A stretch of DNA of 64,000 bases, taken from the NCBI RefSeq assembly GCF_011397635.1, contig NC_064758.1:22589513-22653512 (forward strand). Direction: 5' to 3'. The notes under the pieces are model-generated. The model was not told the origin of the DNA, did no database searches, and saw only the letters and a program-made list of their open reading frames with translations. The translations under genes were made by a program, and so were the position numbers. The stretch is from Epinephelus fuscoguttatus. Its lineage: Eukaryota > Chordata > Actinopteri > Perciformes > Serranidae. Every line of letters starts with the position of its first letter. The first letter of the stretch is position 1. Shown here piece after piece: positions 49,960 to 62,867 of this stretch.

Positions 49960-51285
49960 TGTCTGACAGACTGGGATGCCAGAGGCAAGGTCTGGCTATC
50001 AGGGTTTGACCCTTCTCCTGTCATCCCAGTTATACCTCTTCATATGGTGGGAGTTTGATTCATCTGGGACCACATGGCTACCAGTTTGACATCATTACCA
50101 ACCCTGTATTTGGCATCTGTGTCCAGGTTTCAGCTGAAACACAGAAGCTGTGAGTCACTGTGACTAGTGTGGAGATGTAAGGACCAGGCCTACAGTCATC
50201 ATATGTTCTGGTGTCATGCGAAGACTGTTATGAATGACTGTCAGTAATTAGCAAACCTAGTGTATGACCTCAGCGATCAGCAGGATGTACGCACAGAGCC
50301 TGAGACACCTGTGTAAACCTGCCATTACTTGAATTATAGGTTTACCTGCAGTGCTTATCATAGGTTTCACCACCCTCAATCTTGTGGTCAAATTGTGTGA
50401 GATCTGAGTCAGGTGCATTCGTCCCATGTGTTTGCTCTGCTCTTGTGGATGTAGGTGGGTGACGGATGTGTCTTGTTTGTTGTAGTTTGCAAACATCTCA
50501 ACCATTCATTCATCCAAAGCATAGTGCAAATCAACCCCTCCCCCAGAGCAGCTGTTAGCCCCTGTCCTGCTCAAAACCCCATTGACACACACTGTCACAT
50601 CCCAATGACAGAACCCCCCCTCCTTCCCCTGCCTCATGGCACCTGGGCTCCATTCTTCCAGCTGAGGTGACCGAATCCAGTCATCCTGCGCAGTGACCGC
50701 CTAGAGTCTGCTTGCCGTTTGGTTATTTTAGGGGTGTGATAAGGTTTGTGAAAGTGATAACCAGTATTTTATGTGCAGTTTTTGGCAGAACTCTAAATAC
50801 AAATGTAGGTCAACCATTTCAATCAGACCTGTTAAAAGACCTTTTTTGCATTTGACAGTTAATATACATGTCATACTCCGATAAATGAATACAAATTCAC
50901 ATTTCCAAGATAACTACTGTTGGTCATATCTGCCAGCATTGAAAGTAAGCTGACATATTAGAGCATCTGCAGGTATTTGAAGAGCAGACTGACCTCTAAT
51001 GTAAATGTGTAAGTCAGGTGTAGGTCAGCCAGTATTTAGTATGTTGGCCTGACATCTAAAAGGTGGTTTTGGATGTTTTAGCCCATTAATTACACAGGGT
51101 TTATACATACACAGTTTACCACAGTTACATAATAGATAAGTTTACAAAGTGACTGACATAACAATATGTACATGATGTGTGTGTGTACATGTGCATCTGC
51201 TGTGATCTTGCCATATTGCTCATACATGATTTATACCAGAGTAGCTATCCCTTTAGCATCTCTCAACATGTTGTGGCTAATATTT

Positions 51286-51385
51286 TAAATCAATTCAATT
51301 CAGTTTAACTCAATTCAGTTTCATTTATAAAGCCCAATATCACAAATCACAATTTGCCTCAGAGGGCTGTACAGCATTAATCAAT
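51286..51385 (+). repeat. SINE-like fragment, second copy
   Basis: TTCATTTATAAAGCCCAATA, ATCACAATTTGCCTCAGAGG, CTGTACAGCATTAATCA. It is the same family as 20817-20945 and is preceded by a short CAATTCAATTCAGTTTAACT tract. Confidence 0.6.
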
Positions 51386-53335
51386 GATGAGGACCGTGTT
51401 ATGGTAATATTGAATTTCTTGATTTTTGCATCTCTGTGGCAAAGTACTTTAATATGTCTGGTGTTTCATTTGCTGGATCAGCCAGAAAAAGACATTTCTG
51501 CCTGATTATTTTACACATGAACCATTTCTCAATTTATTCGCCAGGAAATGTATCACATCACCATCTGTATAAATATTGGAACAGAAAATTAAGCGTACCA
51601 TGACATATGATTTTGTCCATATTGCCCACCCCTTTGTTCCTTCCATAGTCAAGTGCATTTTTTAGATTCCAATCAGTGTCGTGTCCGGACTTAACGCTGG
51701 CTTGTGGTGATATAAGATTACAGTGAAAAACATCACCTTTTATTTTTGGCAACTTTCATGTGGTAATACAGTTTTTTCGAGTTGCACAAGAAACAGTCAT
51801 ATTCACATTGTCCTGGTGGTCATGTCTTAACCAGCTAAGGATTTTAATGTTTGCCGTATTTTAGGTTCTTATGTGTCTGAAGCCAGCTAGCCTTCTTATG
51901 ACAGGATGTATGAGGCATGTCATCACCTTATGGGCCATTTTTCTTGAGTTCATAACAAGCCCTCCTCTGATCCAAGTGGAAATGCCTGTTTCTGCGTTGC
52001 TCGGATAAGAACGCAGGCCTGCCAAATGGCCTCTTAAAAAACAACCCAGTTCTGCTAGCCCCCTGTGACCATGGGGACACAATGAGGACCATTCAGCTGG
52101 TCTGAACCGCCGTGGCCAGGAGCTCTGCTGCCATTTAGGCCATTCAGCTGAACCCAGCCTTTTGTGTGCACGTTGGAATGAGTTGCCTCCATAGGAAGAG
52201 CAGGGAGGGGCCGGTAACTGGTCATACTTGAGAAGATGACGTGTGGTGTGTACTACTGAGGGGAGTGGTTCACCCCTCTCACCCTTCCAACTCTCAGCTG
52301 GGCCTGGGGGTAAAAGGTCACGTCTGGTTCCTCGCTGGAACTGGTCTACCTGGTCAACATCTCGTACTGTCTGTCAGCCATGTTTCACAGAAGTCAGATG
52401 TTGCTGACAAAAGCAGAATTCCACACAGATTAGTTTTTCGTCTGTGAGTTAGTAGCAGGTGGTCCAGGCCAAGATGAGATTTTGACACTGAAATACAACC
52501 TGGCATTTCCTCCCAGCCTCATTTCAAGTTTCTAAACTCACGTCTCGGGTGCACATGCTCGTGCCTGTGTTTATACGGAGATACAGACTCTTTGTTTTGC
52601 ATCTGTGATCAGTATGTGCAGACAGAGATTCCAGATTATTGCCAGTTGCTTCCTTTCTAGGCCAATCATCCAGTGAACCAGCCAGCCAGCATTCAGATGC
52701 AGCAGAAGCAGGCTTGGCTCATTTTTGTATTAGGAGAGACGGTCCTCAGCAGAGGATGACAGCACTGATATGAACCCAGTCTGTATTGGCCATCCATCTT
52801 CCTGACCCGAGCCATCAGTGACAGCATGTAGGACAAAGCCTGATGGATCCTTGAGGAAGACTCTCCTCCCAACTGGGAAGGAAGGCTATGAAAACACATC
52901 TCACCTCTCTCTCTCTCTTATTTATGAATGGGATATGCAGTGAACTGTTGTTTTAGTAAGTAGTCAGGCTAAGTGCTTATTTTGAGACAGATTACAGAGA
53001 CATGTGACAGACATTTCCTTAAACTCAATCACGCGTGATGCAGAGTTTTTGTTTTTAAGGTGGAGGTCTATGCTGGCACGAAAAGACGAATTACGGCCTC
53101 TCACGCTGATTATAAAGCTGAAATCTCTTCCCAAATAACAAACATTTCACAGCTTTTGATTCTCGCAGGCCTGATACAAAATGACTTGTTAACAGCTCTG
53201 CCAAATGTTCGAGCACTTGTCCTGCAAATACAAGTGAACAATGTGTTCAAAACCGACATTGTTATAATTATCACAGCATTATCGCTTCAATATGTTTTCA
53301 ATAATTAGTATTTTCAAGGACTGTTAATGTGCATT

Positions 53336-53435
53336 TTTTGGGAGGGGGATATGGGACAATGACATGCAACAAATATCCCCAGCCAAATCAAACCGGCAAC
53401 ATCGAAATTACAGACTACACAACTACTTCCTGAGG
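53336..53435 (-). repeat. Degenerate tRNA-derived SINE fragment
   Basis: GACATGCAACAAATATCCCC then AGCCAAATCAAACCGGCAAC resembles the middle of the tRNA-type SINE seen intact at 61105-61304, with a decayed B box. The head is not recognisable. Confidence 0.4.
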
Positions 53436-54285
53436 TGCTATATACAGAAATATTCAAAATGACATGTTAAAAAGTTGAACTTGTGTTTATCTTATTGAGT
53501 CAAATGGTTTCATAGTGCTTTTCTGGAGCATAATGCTATAATTTTCCAAAAAAACCATATGTTCTCAGATGTCATACTGTGACAGATCACATTTAACTTA
53601 TGCATTTAGACACAACTGTGAACATGATACTTCATCGTGAGCGTTATGTAACAGTATGATTATAAAGATGGATGACAAACAATAAAATTGATTCATTGCC
53701 CAGTCTGACTTGCAAGACAACTTCAAACCTTTCACTATAATTTCCCACTGCATGTGAATGAGCTTTTTTTTGTTTAGATATTTGGGTAGTATATACTGCA
53801 GGTCCAAAATGCACAAATCAGCTTCCTTGCTGAGCCAAGGCCTTAGGTCCAAGCAGATGGTTGGGTACACTTGGCAAAGGTCCTTCTTTATGTGTGTTTG
53901 TGTGTATACAGTTTGTGCTGACAAATGTGTGTGTGCATTATATGTCATAATGCTGTTATAGTGTGAATAGTTAATGATGGCTGCAGTCCCTTTTCCTCCT
54001 CCAAACCTGTTGTAGGCTGAATTATTCACATGCTCTCATTAAATATCAGGACACCCTCACAGAGTGGCGTGGGTGGGTGTGTTGGTGTGTGTGGTTAGTG
54101 AGCGTGACTTCTTTACGCTCCCCAGGTAGAAGTTGAGGCATGCATAGGAAGAAGCGAAAAAAAAAACCCAACCAGACTCCTTTGAATTAGTGCCAGGAGA
54201 TGTATTAACATCCCACTCATGAGCCCTGCAGACCTGCACACAGCAGAAGATGTTTGACTTGTTGGACAAGCTCACGTGTGATGTC

Positions 54286-54690
54286 AGGCAGGGCTGGGCA
54301 ATATCACAGATATCAGCAATATTATTAAGGATAGCTTGTTTTCTAATACTGACTTATGATCGTTTTCACTGTTTATTAATCTGTTGACTATTTTCTCAAT
54401 TCATCAATTAGTGTATTAAAAAAAAAAAAAAAAAAGTTGATCAGTGTTGCCCAAAGCCAAAGACAACGCCCTTAAATGTCTATTTTTGGTCGTAACCCAA
54501 GAATATTCAGTTTACTGTCATAGAGGATCAAATAAACCAGAAAATATTCACATCTAAGAATCAGAGAATTTTGACTTTTTTTCTTAAAAATATTACTCAA
54601 ACCAATTAATCAATCAATCGTCAAATAACTAGGTGACTAATTTAATAGTAGACAAGTAAACGATTAATCTTTGCATCTTCACATTATGGT
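54286..54690. mobile_element. MITE remnants (GATTAATC family)
   Basis: CAGGGCTGGGCAATATCACA marks one remnant. The adjoining 54345-54690 holds ATTAATCTGTTGACTATTTT, TTCAGTTTACTGTCATAGAG, GAATCAGAGAATTTTGACTT and a final AAACGATTAATCTTTGCA, the order of a widespread fish MITE with GATTAATCG ends. An A run at 54419-54435 interrupts it. Confidence 0.65.
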
Positions 54691-54731
54691 GTGGGAAATG
54701 TACATAGTATTACATATAAAATGTTCAGATT

Positions 54732-55014
54732 AGTGCTGCACAATTAATCAAAATTTTATCGTGCGATATCTAAATCGCACTAGCTGCAATTTTTTGACAA
54801 AGGTAAAATGTGTCACGACAGACCATTATAAATGAAGCTATGGAGATGCCCTGGCCTAAAAATATTATTCCAGATGTAAGAAAATGTCTTTGTTTAGTTG
54901 TCGATCCCAGCAAAAATCACATTCCTATCATTTTTATATTATTTTCCAGTGAAAATGAAATGCAAAAATGACCACTACCACCATTCCCACTAAAATCGCG
55001 ACTCATATTGTGGT
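54732..55014. mobile_element. MITE fragment (GTGCTGCACAATTAATC type)
   Basis: AGTGCTGCACAATTAATCAA, TCGTGCGATATCTAAATCGC and, near 54991, AAAATCGCGACTC are pieces of a common fish repeat. The element is decayed and abuts the LINE-tail-like repeat that follows. Confidence 0.55.
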
Positions 55015-55017
55015 CAC

Positions 55018-55280
55018 AGTATCTGGAGCCTATTCCAGCTGACAGTGGGTGAGAGGCAAGGTACGTCCTGGACAGGTCACCAGACAATAGCAGGGCTGAC
55101 ACATAGAGACAGTTAATTAACCTAACCTGCATGTCTTTGGATTGTGGGAGGAAGCTGGAGTACCCGGAGAAAGCCCATGCTGACACGGGGAGAACATGCA
55201 AACTCCCCACAGAAAGGCTTCCCCACCCTGGGTTCGAACCAGGCGACAGTGCTAACCACTGCATCACCGTGCTGCCATTC
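55018..55280 (+). repeat. LINE-tail-like dispersed repeat, copy 2
   Basis: GGAGCCTATTCCAGCTGACA, TCCTGGACAGGTCACCAGAC, CCTGCATGTCTTTGGATTGT, GACACGGGGAGAACATGC, GGGTTCGAACCAGGCGACAG, CACTGCATCACCGTGCTGCC. It is more complete than copy 1 (44541-44793) and has the same orientation. Confidence 0.8.
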
Positions 55281-58200
55281 AGATTGATGTTCCATGAAAT
55301 AAATTCTTCCACTGGTACATATCTGACAAAATCATTCTTACTTTTTTCCCAATAACAACTCGCTTGAAATTTATCATGTAGACAACAGAATTTTGTTGAA
55401 TGATAACACAGTGTTGTCACAGTATTCGTCCCAGTGACAGGACCGATGTGTTACTGTGCTGTGACAGTCTGAGATGACACATGGAAACCATGAAGTAGTG
55501 AGATAATGTCTGTAGAGTGGAGTGAAGGGCCTTGGTTGAAGCACCCATGCTAACAAGCATCCTCTCTTCTGAGGTACCCTTGAGCAGGAGGCTATCTCTC
55601 AAATGGTGCTGACCTTGTGCTCCGTCCTTCCTGTGATAGAAGCTAAATTAATGGGGAAGTTCCCTACAGTCTATGAATAGAAGTTCCCATCACATTGAAC
55701 ATTATCTCCCATCCACTGATGTGATATTTCACAGTTTGCAGAAACAGTCTAGGCAGACCTGTTTCCTGCCTGTTGTAAATCCGTGAGTCACTGCAATTAG
55801 GCGTGTCCTCTTCTCCAGGGCACATCCATCCACCACAAAGTGAGAGAACCAGTTTTAGCCTCCTGTCTCACCGGGCTGTTTACTGAGTTGGATGCAAACT
55901 GTGACTCACCATAAGTGAAGAAAGAGTGGGGATTTTGTAATATCAGCCCCTTTTCCTCCAGTCAATACAAACACCCACCTCCATTCACCACCTGACCAAC
56001 CTGTAATCTAACTGAGCTGATGGCGAATCACCTCTCTGATGGTGCATTGCACAATCACTCTGCGCCTTTGTGGCTTGCAGTCATTTAGTCAGGGGCCCAG
56101 GCTGTGACACACCAGACAATGCTGACTGATTCACACCCTGATTTATACCTCATAGGGTAAATGTTGAACTCATTGATGGCGAAACAGAAACCAAGTCTTG
56201 TTGTGTCTTTTGGTGTTGTCAGCCTGAGCTGATGCAGAGCCCCTCCAATGTATCGCCAGGCTATATCCACCGCCCGGCGGGCCATGTGACTGTGCTAATG
56301 CTGAAGAATGCTCTTGTGAATATAAATAGACCTGGCTGGCAAGACAAATTCGCTTTCATGCCTGAGGAGGAGAAAACAAGCATCTCTTTGACACAAAAGC
56401 TCCGCCATTATTGCAGTGGAGGCCACCCTCTCAAAGTCCCAAGGAGTCAGTCCTAATTGTGTGTATTTCTTTCTTGCTGAGGCTAATGTTCCTGGCTAGG
56501 AGACAGCAGGCAGTAGCAAACACACACTTCTACATCCAGCCGACTGGCTGGTTGGTTGGCTGCTACATGTGGGTCACTGTTACGCCCATGGGTTGTGTGT
56601 GAAATACTGCGGCCTGTTGAGAACTGCCCTTCTCAGGCCAATCAGCTTGCTGTCTGACCTATGGAGAAAGTTGCTATGGGTATGCTAATTGTTAAAGCAT
56701 CATATCAGTGGTTTTAGATGGTTGTAGCATGTCACCTACAAAGTGTGTACTTAAACAGTATTGCTGACCAAATTAAGCTACAAGTTTTTAGAGTATATCC
56801 TACCTTGCAGGAAGCTACTGGCTTCACTTCATGCCAATATGCTGTGAAAATCAACAGTGTGCGTCATTGCTGTGAATATATGTTCAACTTTATTTGTTGT
56901 CAGAGTCATTTTATTGTATGATGGTGCAGGTGCACGCAGGGAGTGGTTACAAGCTTACTTGCTGGTGTGTCCAACTGCTTGAGTGAAACATTGCGGTTTT
57001 GAGCACCAGCCGTTGTGAGACACGAAACTAGTGTACATTGCTGCTTTCACTGGGCTCATGTTCACTTGATGATTGGCTTCCAGATTTGATTTTTAGATAA
57101 TATCACCAGGGATTTTGGCACCAGAGTCACATTAGATGTCAAAGCTTCATTGAACATGAAGGAATAGTTTTATTAGTCGTGTTGGGTACTTGTACTGTGC
57201 CTTGGGTTGCTGAGCAGACTGGAAAACAAGCATTCTCACAGACATGTCTGGTCATTAATGTCATTTTACAGCCTAGACGTCTAGTAAGCTTTCAACAAAA
57301 ATGTTTGTGTAAATGTTTTAGATACAGATCGGTGAGGTCCCTTTTCAACGCAATCCTCCAAGACTTGAAGGCTAAAGGGAAGTTTCTGAAATTAAGATCT
57401 TTAAAGACATTGTTTCTCCATAATAAAATTCTATTATTTGCTTCCACACGATTTTTGACTGCAGAAAGGGATGCCTTTTGGAGCCATGATTGGGTATTGA
57501 CTCTTGAAATGCTGTCTGTTGTAAATCATACTACAGTCTCTCTATAGTCTCTGTCTCTCGCTCGGTTTCTTCAGCTGATCAGCCACAACTGATCATCACA
57601 GCCTTTGAAGAGGGTGTGGAGAACACGGGGTATTTTCACAGCAGTTGGTCAGTTACTATATATGAAAGGCGCAGGCCTGCGTCACAGGAAGGGCTGATGG
57701 GAAACCAGAGCTCAGGGGTAAAGCAGTCCTGCTGTATATGTACAATGAAAGTTTCCAAAAGGTCAGCTGCTCTCTCTTTCGGTCACTCATTGGGTTGTTG
57801 TATTTTTTTGTTTTCTTTTGGACTTGTGCCGAACATTTGAATAGTTCTCTTCCTAATTCTGGTGCGGAGCCAAGGGGTTATCGAAAAATACCAGTGAGTA
57901 GAGGTCCTCAGGAAACCCTCTCAACAGGCTGATGTGTATCTCCCATCTTGGCCCCTCAGAACACATTGTGCTGAACCTTGGCGTGTAGTCATGGACCCCT
58001 TTAATTCAACTCCCCAGAGACAGAGGTAAAACAAAGGCCATGAAAACACATCGAATGGGTGGGGCTTCAACCTCCTAATCCTTAGCTGTCAATAGCAGGG
58101 GCTTCCAGGCTGATGTAGGTTTACATATTGTATGTTCATTGCCTTGAATGGAGCCATTTGTCTAATATTTTGACACTTGGTTGAAGCACCGCTGCAGTTC

Positions 58201-58933
58201 TGGCCACAGTCATTTCCTGCATATTTGCTTTTTGAGATTGGTTGTTTGCTTCTGAGCCTGATCTGTGTTGTTATGGCTGTTGTTATGAGCATTCGACTAG
58301 ATTTCGTAATGCTTGACTCTGTTTAGATGGTTTGTGGAGCCACATGTCATCGTGAGTAGTGACAGTGTATCAACACAGTATTTCTCACACTCCCATATCA
58401 GGAGGCGGCCCTCGCTGTACAGCAGGTCTGTGTCGTGCTTTAGACATGCTCCCACAGACAGTGACGACACACAGATGATTGTTGTCTGGATATTATCAGC
58501 TGGCTCTGATTGTGATGAAACAGCCAATGGAGTCAAAGTCATACTCAGAATTATCCAGTTAAACTTTTCTTGGTACTCAGACCATGTGCTCACCAGTTGG
58601 CACATAAATCTGAGACACCTGAGGTAGAGAATATAGAGGTATATCCTTTCACCCATTTCGGAGCAATTGTTGTAGAGCTTAACGAGTTTGAAAAAATATC
58701 TATTTGCAGTTATTTTGACTGATATTGCGATATGATTTGCCATATTAGATGGAACATCTTTATTCTCATTTTCATTGATATACACATTACAATTATAAGG
58801 ATGGGATTTTTGCAGGGATCTGTACTAAACAAAGATGTTCTCTGAAGTATGCAGAATATGATGTGTAGGCCAGGACGTCTCTGCAGCATGACAATATTTA
58901 ATTTAAAATGGTATTTTGACACACATTTCGCAT

Positions 58934-59856
58934 TTAAAGTTGAAGTGTGTAAGACTTAGAGGGATTTGGTGGCATCTAGCAGTGAGGATTGCAGATTGAC
59001 ACCAGCTAAAACTTCTCTTGGCTAGAATTCCTTGAATGTTCTCTGTTTAGGAGGTTTTCACTGGGAGCTGAATTATCCACAGAGGTCTCTTCCTCTTAAG
59101 AACAAATGGATCGGGTGATTAAAAGCACTAAAATGCTCAATAAAGCAGTTTCACGTTACAAATCAGTGCATCTCCAACGCTGTCTGGCATCTCGGAAATG
59201 CGCGGCTTGCCCGCAACATGCTATTGTGTGCTTACCCCTTTCTGATCTAGACGTTCAGGTTTTTTTTTTTTACCATGAGCAAAATTATCTTTTCCTCTCT
59301 AAAACAAACAGACCTGCTAATTTAAGCTGGTAAAAAGTATACAGTATAATGAAATTTCACTTTACAAATCCATGTATTTCCTACACAGTTTGACATGCTA
59401 ATTTGTGGTCAGGTTTTTTTCTCGGATAACATAAGATCCAGACATTCAGGAGGTTTTAGCCATAAGTCGAATTCTCTCTTCTCTCTTCCTCTCCAGAACA
59501 AATGGAGGTGATTTAAACTGCTAGAAACACTGAATGGGGCCATTTCACGTTATAAATCAGTGGAACTCAGCGTTGCTCGTTGTGGTTAGGCTTCTCACTA
59601 TGGTGGCTGACACGAAAATGATTGTTTGGTTTGTCCTTTCTGGGCTACTGTAGAAACATGGCAGTGCAACATGGTGATCTCCATAAACGGAGACCCGCTT
59701 CCTTTGTACAAATAAACAGCTCATTCTAAGGTGAGGAGAGCACAGCAATTTTATAGCAATATTTTCAGGTCATTATACACTAAAGAAGACATACTTATTA
59801 TATTTTACTCCATTCTGCCAATACATCCTCCTAAGTCCTACACACTGGACCTTTAA
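58934..59856. mobile_element. Long MITE with internal subrepeats, copy A
   Basis: The ends TTAAAGTTGAAGTGTGTAAG and CCTACACACTGGACCTTTAA are inverted repeats. Inside, a block running from CAGGAGGTTTT-like through AGAACAAATGG to TTTCACGTTA.AAATCAGTG occurs twice (about 59046-59170 and 59446-59570). Non-coding. Confidence 0.75.
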
Positions 59857-61104
59857 CAAATATTGTGCCTCCTTTGATTTGAAAATTGCAGTCAGCCATT
59901 TTGCAATTTCAATAAGATTTTGATTAATTGTTCAGCCATAATTGTTAGTGCTTATATATTGAGTGTGCCTGTGACAGTGTTTCCAAAAATAACATGGTAA
60001 TCATGTATTAGTGTTGCTACAGCTCACACTAGCCTGTCAGACTGATGATTTCAATGCATCCACTTTGGAAAGAGTTTCTGAAAATATCTCGTTTTGGTGG
60101 CTAAGCTCAAGCAGTTTGGTTTTAAAATGCATCAGAATCTGATTCAATGCCAAGTAGGTTTCCACAAACAAGGAAATCGAATCCCCTACCCACCTGTTTT
60201 GTAGTGAGTAGCTTGTTGCTAACATTGCCTCACTACCATTCCCCTGTGACCTTGCACCTACAGCTACACCTGAAGTGAAATGTTTTTGCTGACGGAGGGG
60301 TTTATGTATCTTCGAGCGTGACAGGCAGCCTATTTTTCACCACACTGTATTTTTTCTTTTACACATTCCTCTCGTGTTGCACCTTGTTGAGCATCCCCGC
60401 ACATTCAGGGCCATCGTTTTCAGAGCAGCGATAGATTCCCATCGTGATGACAGGCTGTTTAATGACTGTGAGCAGTGGGTGGTGGGAGGTCAGGACCATG
60501 AGCTGTCCAGAGAGTGGAACGTAGGCAATAAGGCCTGTGCGGTTTCAATGTCAGCTGCAGACTCAACACCTCGGGATGTGAGTGTTTCTCAAAGGCCGCC
60601 CCTGGCTTGTTGTGAGCTTCTAATATTGATTATAATGAGTCAGCTGCCTGGTTAACGTTCTTCCTTCCACATTAATGTCCTCTTAACCCATCACCCTTGA
60701 GCAATTTGGCAGAGGCAAGGGGCATTATTGGTGCGTGTGTCATCTGGAGATGGAACATCGGGAGGATGTTGCCAGTCAAAGCTCAGTTTATATGGCAGGT
60801 GTTTGGTGTTATGTTGTCTTGTGTACTCACTGACCACATGTGGGCAACAAAACAGACAGATGCGAGTTCAGATGATGTACAAGCCCCAATGAACCTCAGG
60901 TCAGGTCTGTTCCACACTTCTGACCCCTCCATCTCTTAACTACAACACCGCCACAGTGAAACTCAACACCTTTCGCTCACTTTCACTGCTCTGTAGACTC
61001 TGGTTACCCAGCAATGCAGAAACACTGGTCTGTCTTGCAGCAAACAAGCCAGGATGCTTCTGTCTAAATAAGTCTGTTTTTTCCTGTTCTTTGCAATGTG
61101 CTGA

Positions 61105-61304
61105 TTTTTTTTTTATTTATTTTTTTTTAAATATGTTTTTGGGCGTTTTAGCCTTTAATTGATAGAACAGCTTAAGCGTGAAAGGGGGAGAGAGAGAGGG
61201 AAGGACATGCAGCAAAGGGCCACAGACTGGAGTCGAACCTGGGCTGCTGCGGCAACAGCCTTGTACATGGGGCGTCTGCTCTACCACTAAGCCACCGACG
61301 CCCC
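61105..61304 (-). mobile_element. tRNA-derived SINE with perfect 12-bp target duplication
   Basis: Read on the minus strand it starts GGGGCGTCGGTGGCTTAGTG (A-box-like GGCTTAGTGGTAGAGC), has the B-box GGTTCGACTCC about 60 nt in, and ends in an A-rich tail (T-rich on + at 61105-61129). The direct repeat GCAATGTGCTGA flanks it at 61093-61104 and 61305-61316, proof of target-primed insertion. The intact duplication suggests a fairly recent event. It lies in dip2b intron 1, antisense to the gene. Confidence 0.9.
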
Positions 61305-62138
61305 GCAATGTGCTGAATTAAGTCAGAGTCAACCTACTGACCTGGTTACACAGCCCTCACAGTTAAAATCAATGAGACACAGGTCGCACAGGTCAATAAA
61401 CTTTTATCACAGCAGACATTTTGACATGTCATGTATTCAATAACATTAATGACAGCTGCATTCCAGTTAGGGGAAGCCCTGGTATTGTCCATGCTGACTC
61501 ATTTGAATTGCTTGCTGGAACACTTAATGGAACTGAGACATCGTTAATGTTATCACTTTCACCTGTGCTTTTCCTACTATGACAAGTCCAAACGTCTGCA
61601 GTGAAACAGGTCCATTAGTTTTAACTTGTCATAGTACAACAAAGCAGAGGTGTCACTAATAAAATCAATGATGACTATTCACTTAATGAGTTCCTGTAAG
61701 CCATGAGTGTGTGACACCGAGCCACTATGAACAATACCAATATTTTAACCAGTATGTTAAACTAAGCTCACTGTCTCCTGGCTCTGGTTTCCCACTTCAC
61801 ACTCACATGAGAGTGGTATCTTTCCTCTAATCTAATATCTCCGTCCTAGTTTGAATTGGCTTTCCGTCAACATTTGTCGGCACCTTACAGACCTTTTTTC
61901 GCAGCACACATTTTGTCATCGCAGGAAGAAGGCAGGTGTTACTAATAACATTAACGATGGCTCAGTTTTATTACATGACCCAGTAAGCTTATTGAATGTG
62001 CCAACATATACGATAACAGTGCCACTCTGGAAGTGGCTGACTATAAATTCAGTGTCATTAAGTCAATAAAGTGCAGGTGTAAAAGGGAATCTAATTAATT
62101 ACACCTGTGATTTAACCTCTATGATGAGTCACAATGTT

Positions 62139-62867
62139 TAAAAGGTCCATTAACAGGAACAGTGTTTAAGAGTTAGTGGCATCTAGCAGGGAGGACTGCA
62201 GATTGCAACTAGTTGAAACTTCTCCCAGTTAGAATTCCTTCAGTGTTCATTGTTCAGGAGGTTGTTACCAGGAGCTGAATTATCTGCAGAGGTCTCTTCC
62301 TCACCAAAACAAACTGACCAGGTGATTTAAACCCTAAAGAAAGCTGTTTTGTATTACAAATCAGTCTGTCCCTGATGCTAACTGGCATGAGACAGGCTGC
62401 TAGCCCAGCATCTGCTCATCTGTGCTCACCTTTTTTCTTTGATAACTTAAGATCCAGACGTTTAGCAGGTTTTTAATGGGAGCCAAAGTATCTGCAGAGG
62501 TCTCCCGCTTTCCAAAACAAACGGACCTGGTGATTTAAACTGTTAAAACACAGAATAAAGCAGTTTCACATTAAACGATCAGTGTTTTTCTAATGCTCTT
62601 GTCACAGAGGGGCTGCTAACTAATGTGCCCGACACGAAAATGTGAATGGCCCTATCTAAAACTGTAGAAACATGGCAGTGCAACATAGCGACTCAGTGGG
62701 CAAGGACCAGCTCCTTATGTAGGTCTTAACAGCTCATTGTAAGGTAAAGAGAACAGAATGATTCTTATTTTCAGATGATTACACACTTAAGAAAACATAC
62801 TCACTACACTATATTCCATTCCATTTCTGCAATATATCCCCTTAAATCTTACACACTGGACCTTTAA
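62139..62867. mobile_element. Long MITE with internal subrepeats, copy B
   Basis: Left TTAAAAGGTCCATTAACAGG then ACAGTGTTTAAGAGTTAG; right CTTACACACTGGACCTTTAA. Interior blocks CTGCAGAGGTCTC followed by AAAACAAAC and GGTGATTTAAAC occur twice (about 62250-62370 and 62465-62585), as in copy A. Confidence 0.75.

Noticed and set aside
54917-55420. 167-codon minus-strand open frame
   Set aside because: It runs through a dispersed repeat (55018-55280), so the frame is a by-product of that repeat.
57179-57547. 122-codon plus-strand open frame
   Set aside because: No family similarity, no neighbouring splice sites and no homologue known to me.
58297-58785. 162-codon minus-strand open frame in dip2b intron 1
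   Set aside because: No recognisable motif and no exon signals; it lies just upstream of a MITE in A/T-rich intron sequence.
61240-61304. tRNA gene on the minus strand
   Set aside because: A and B boxes are present but there is no proper cloverleaf, and the tail plus target duplication show it is the head of a SINE.
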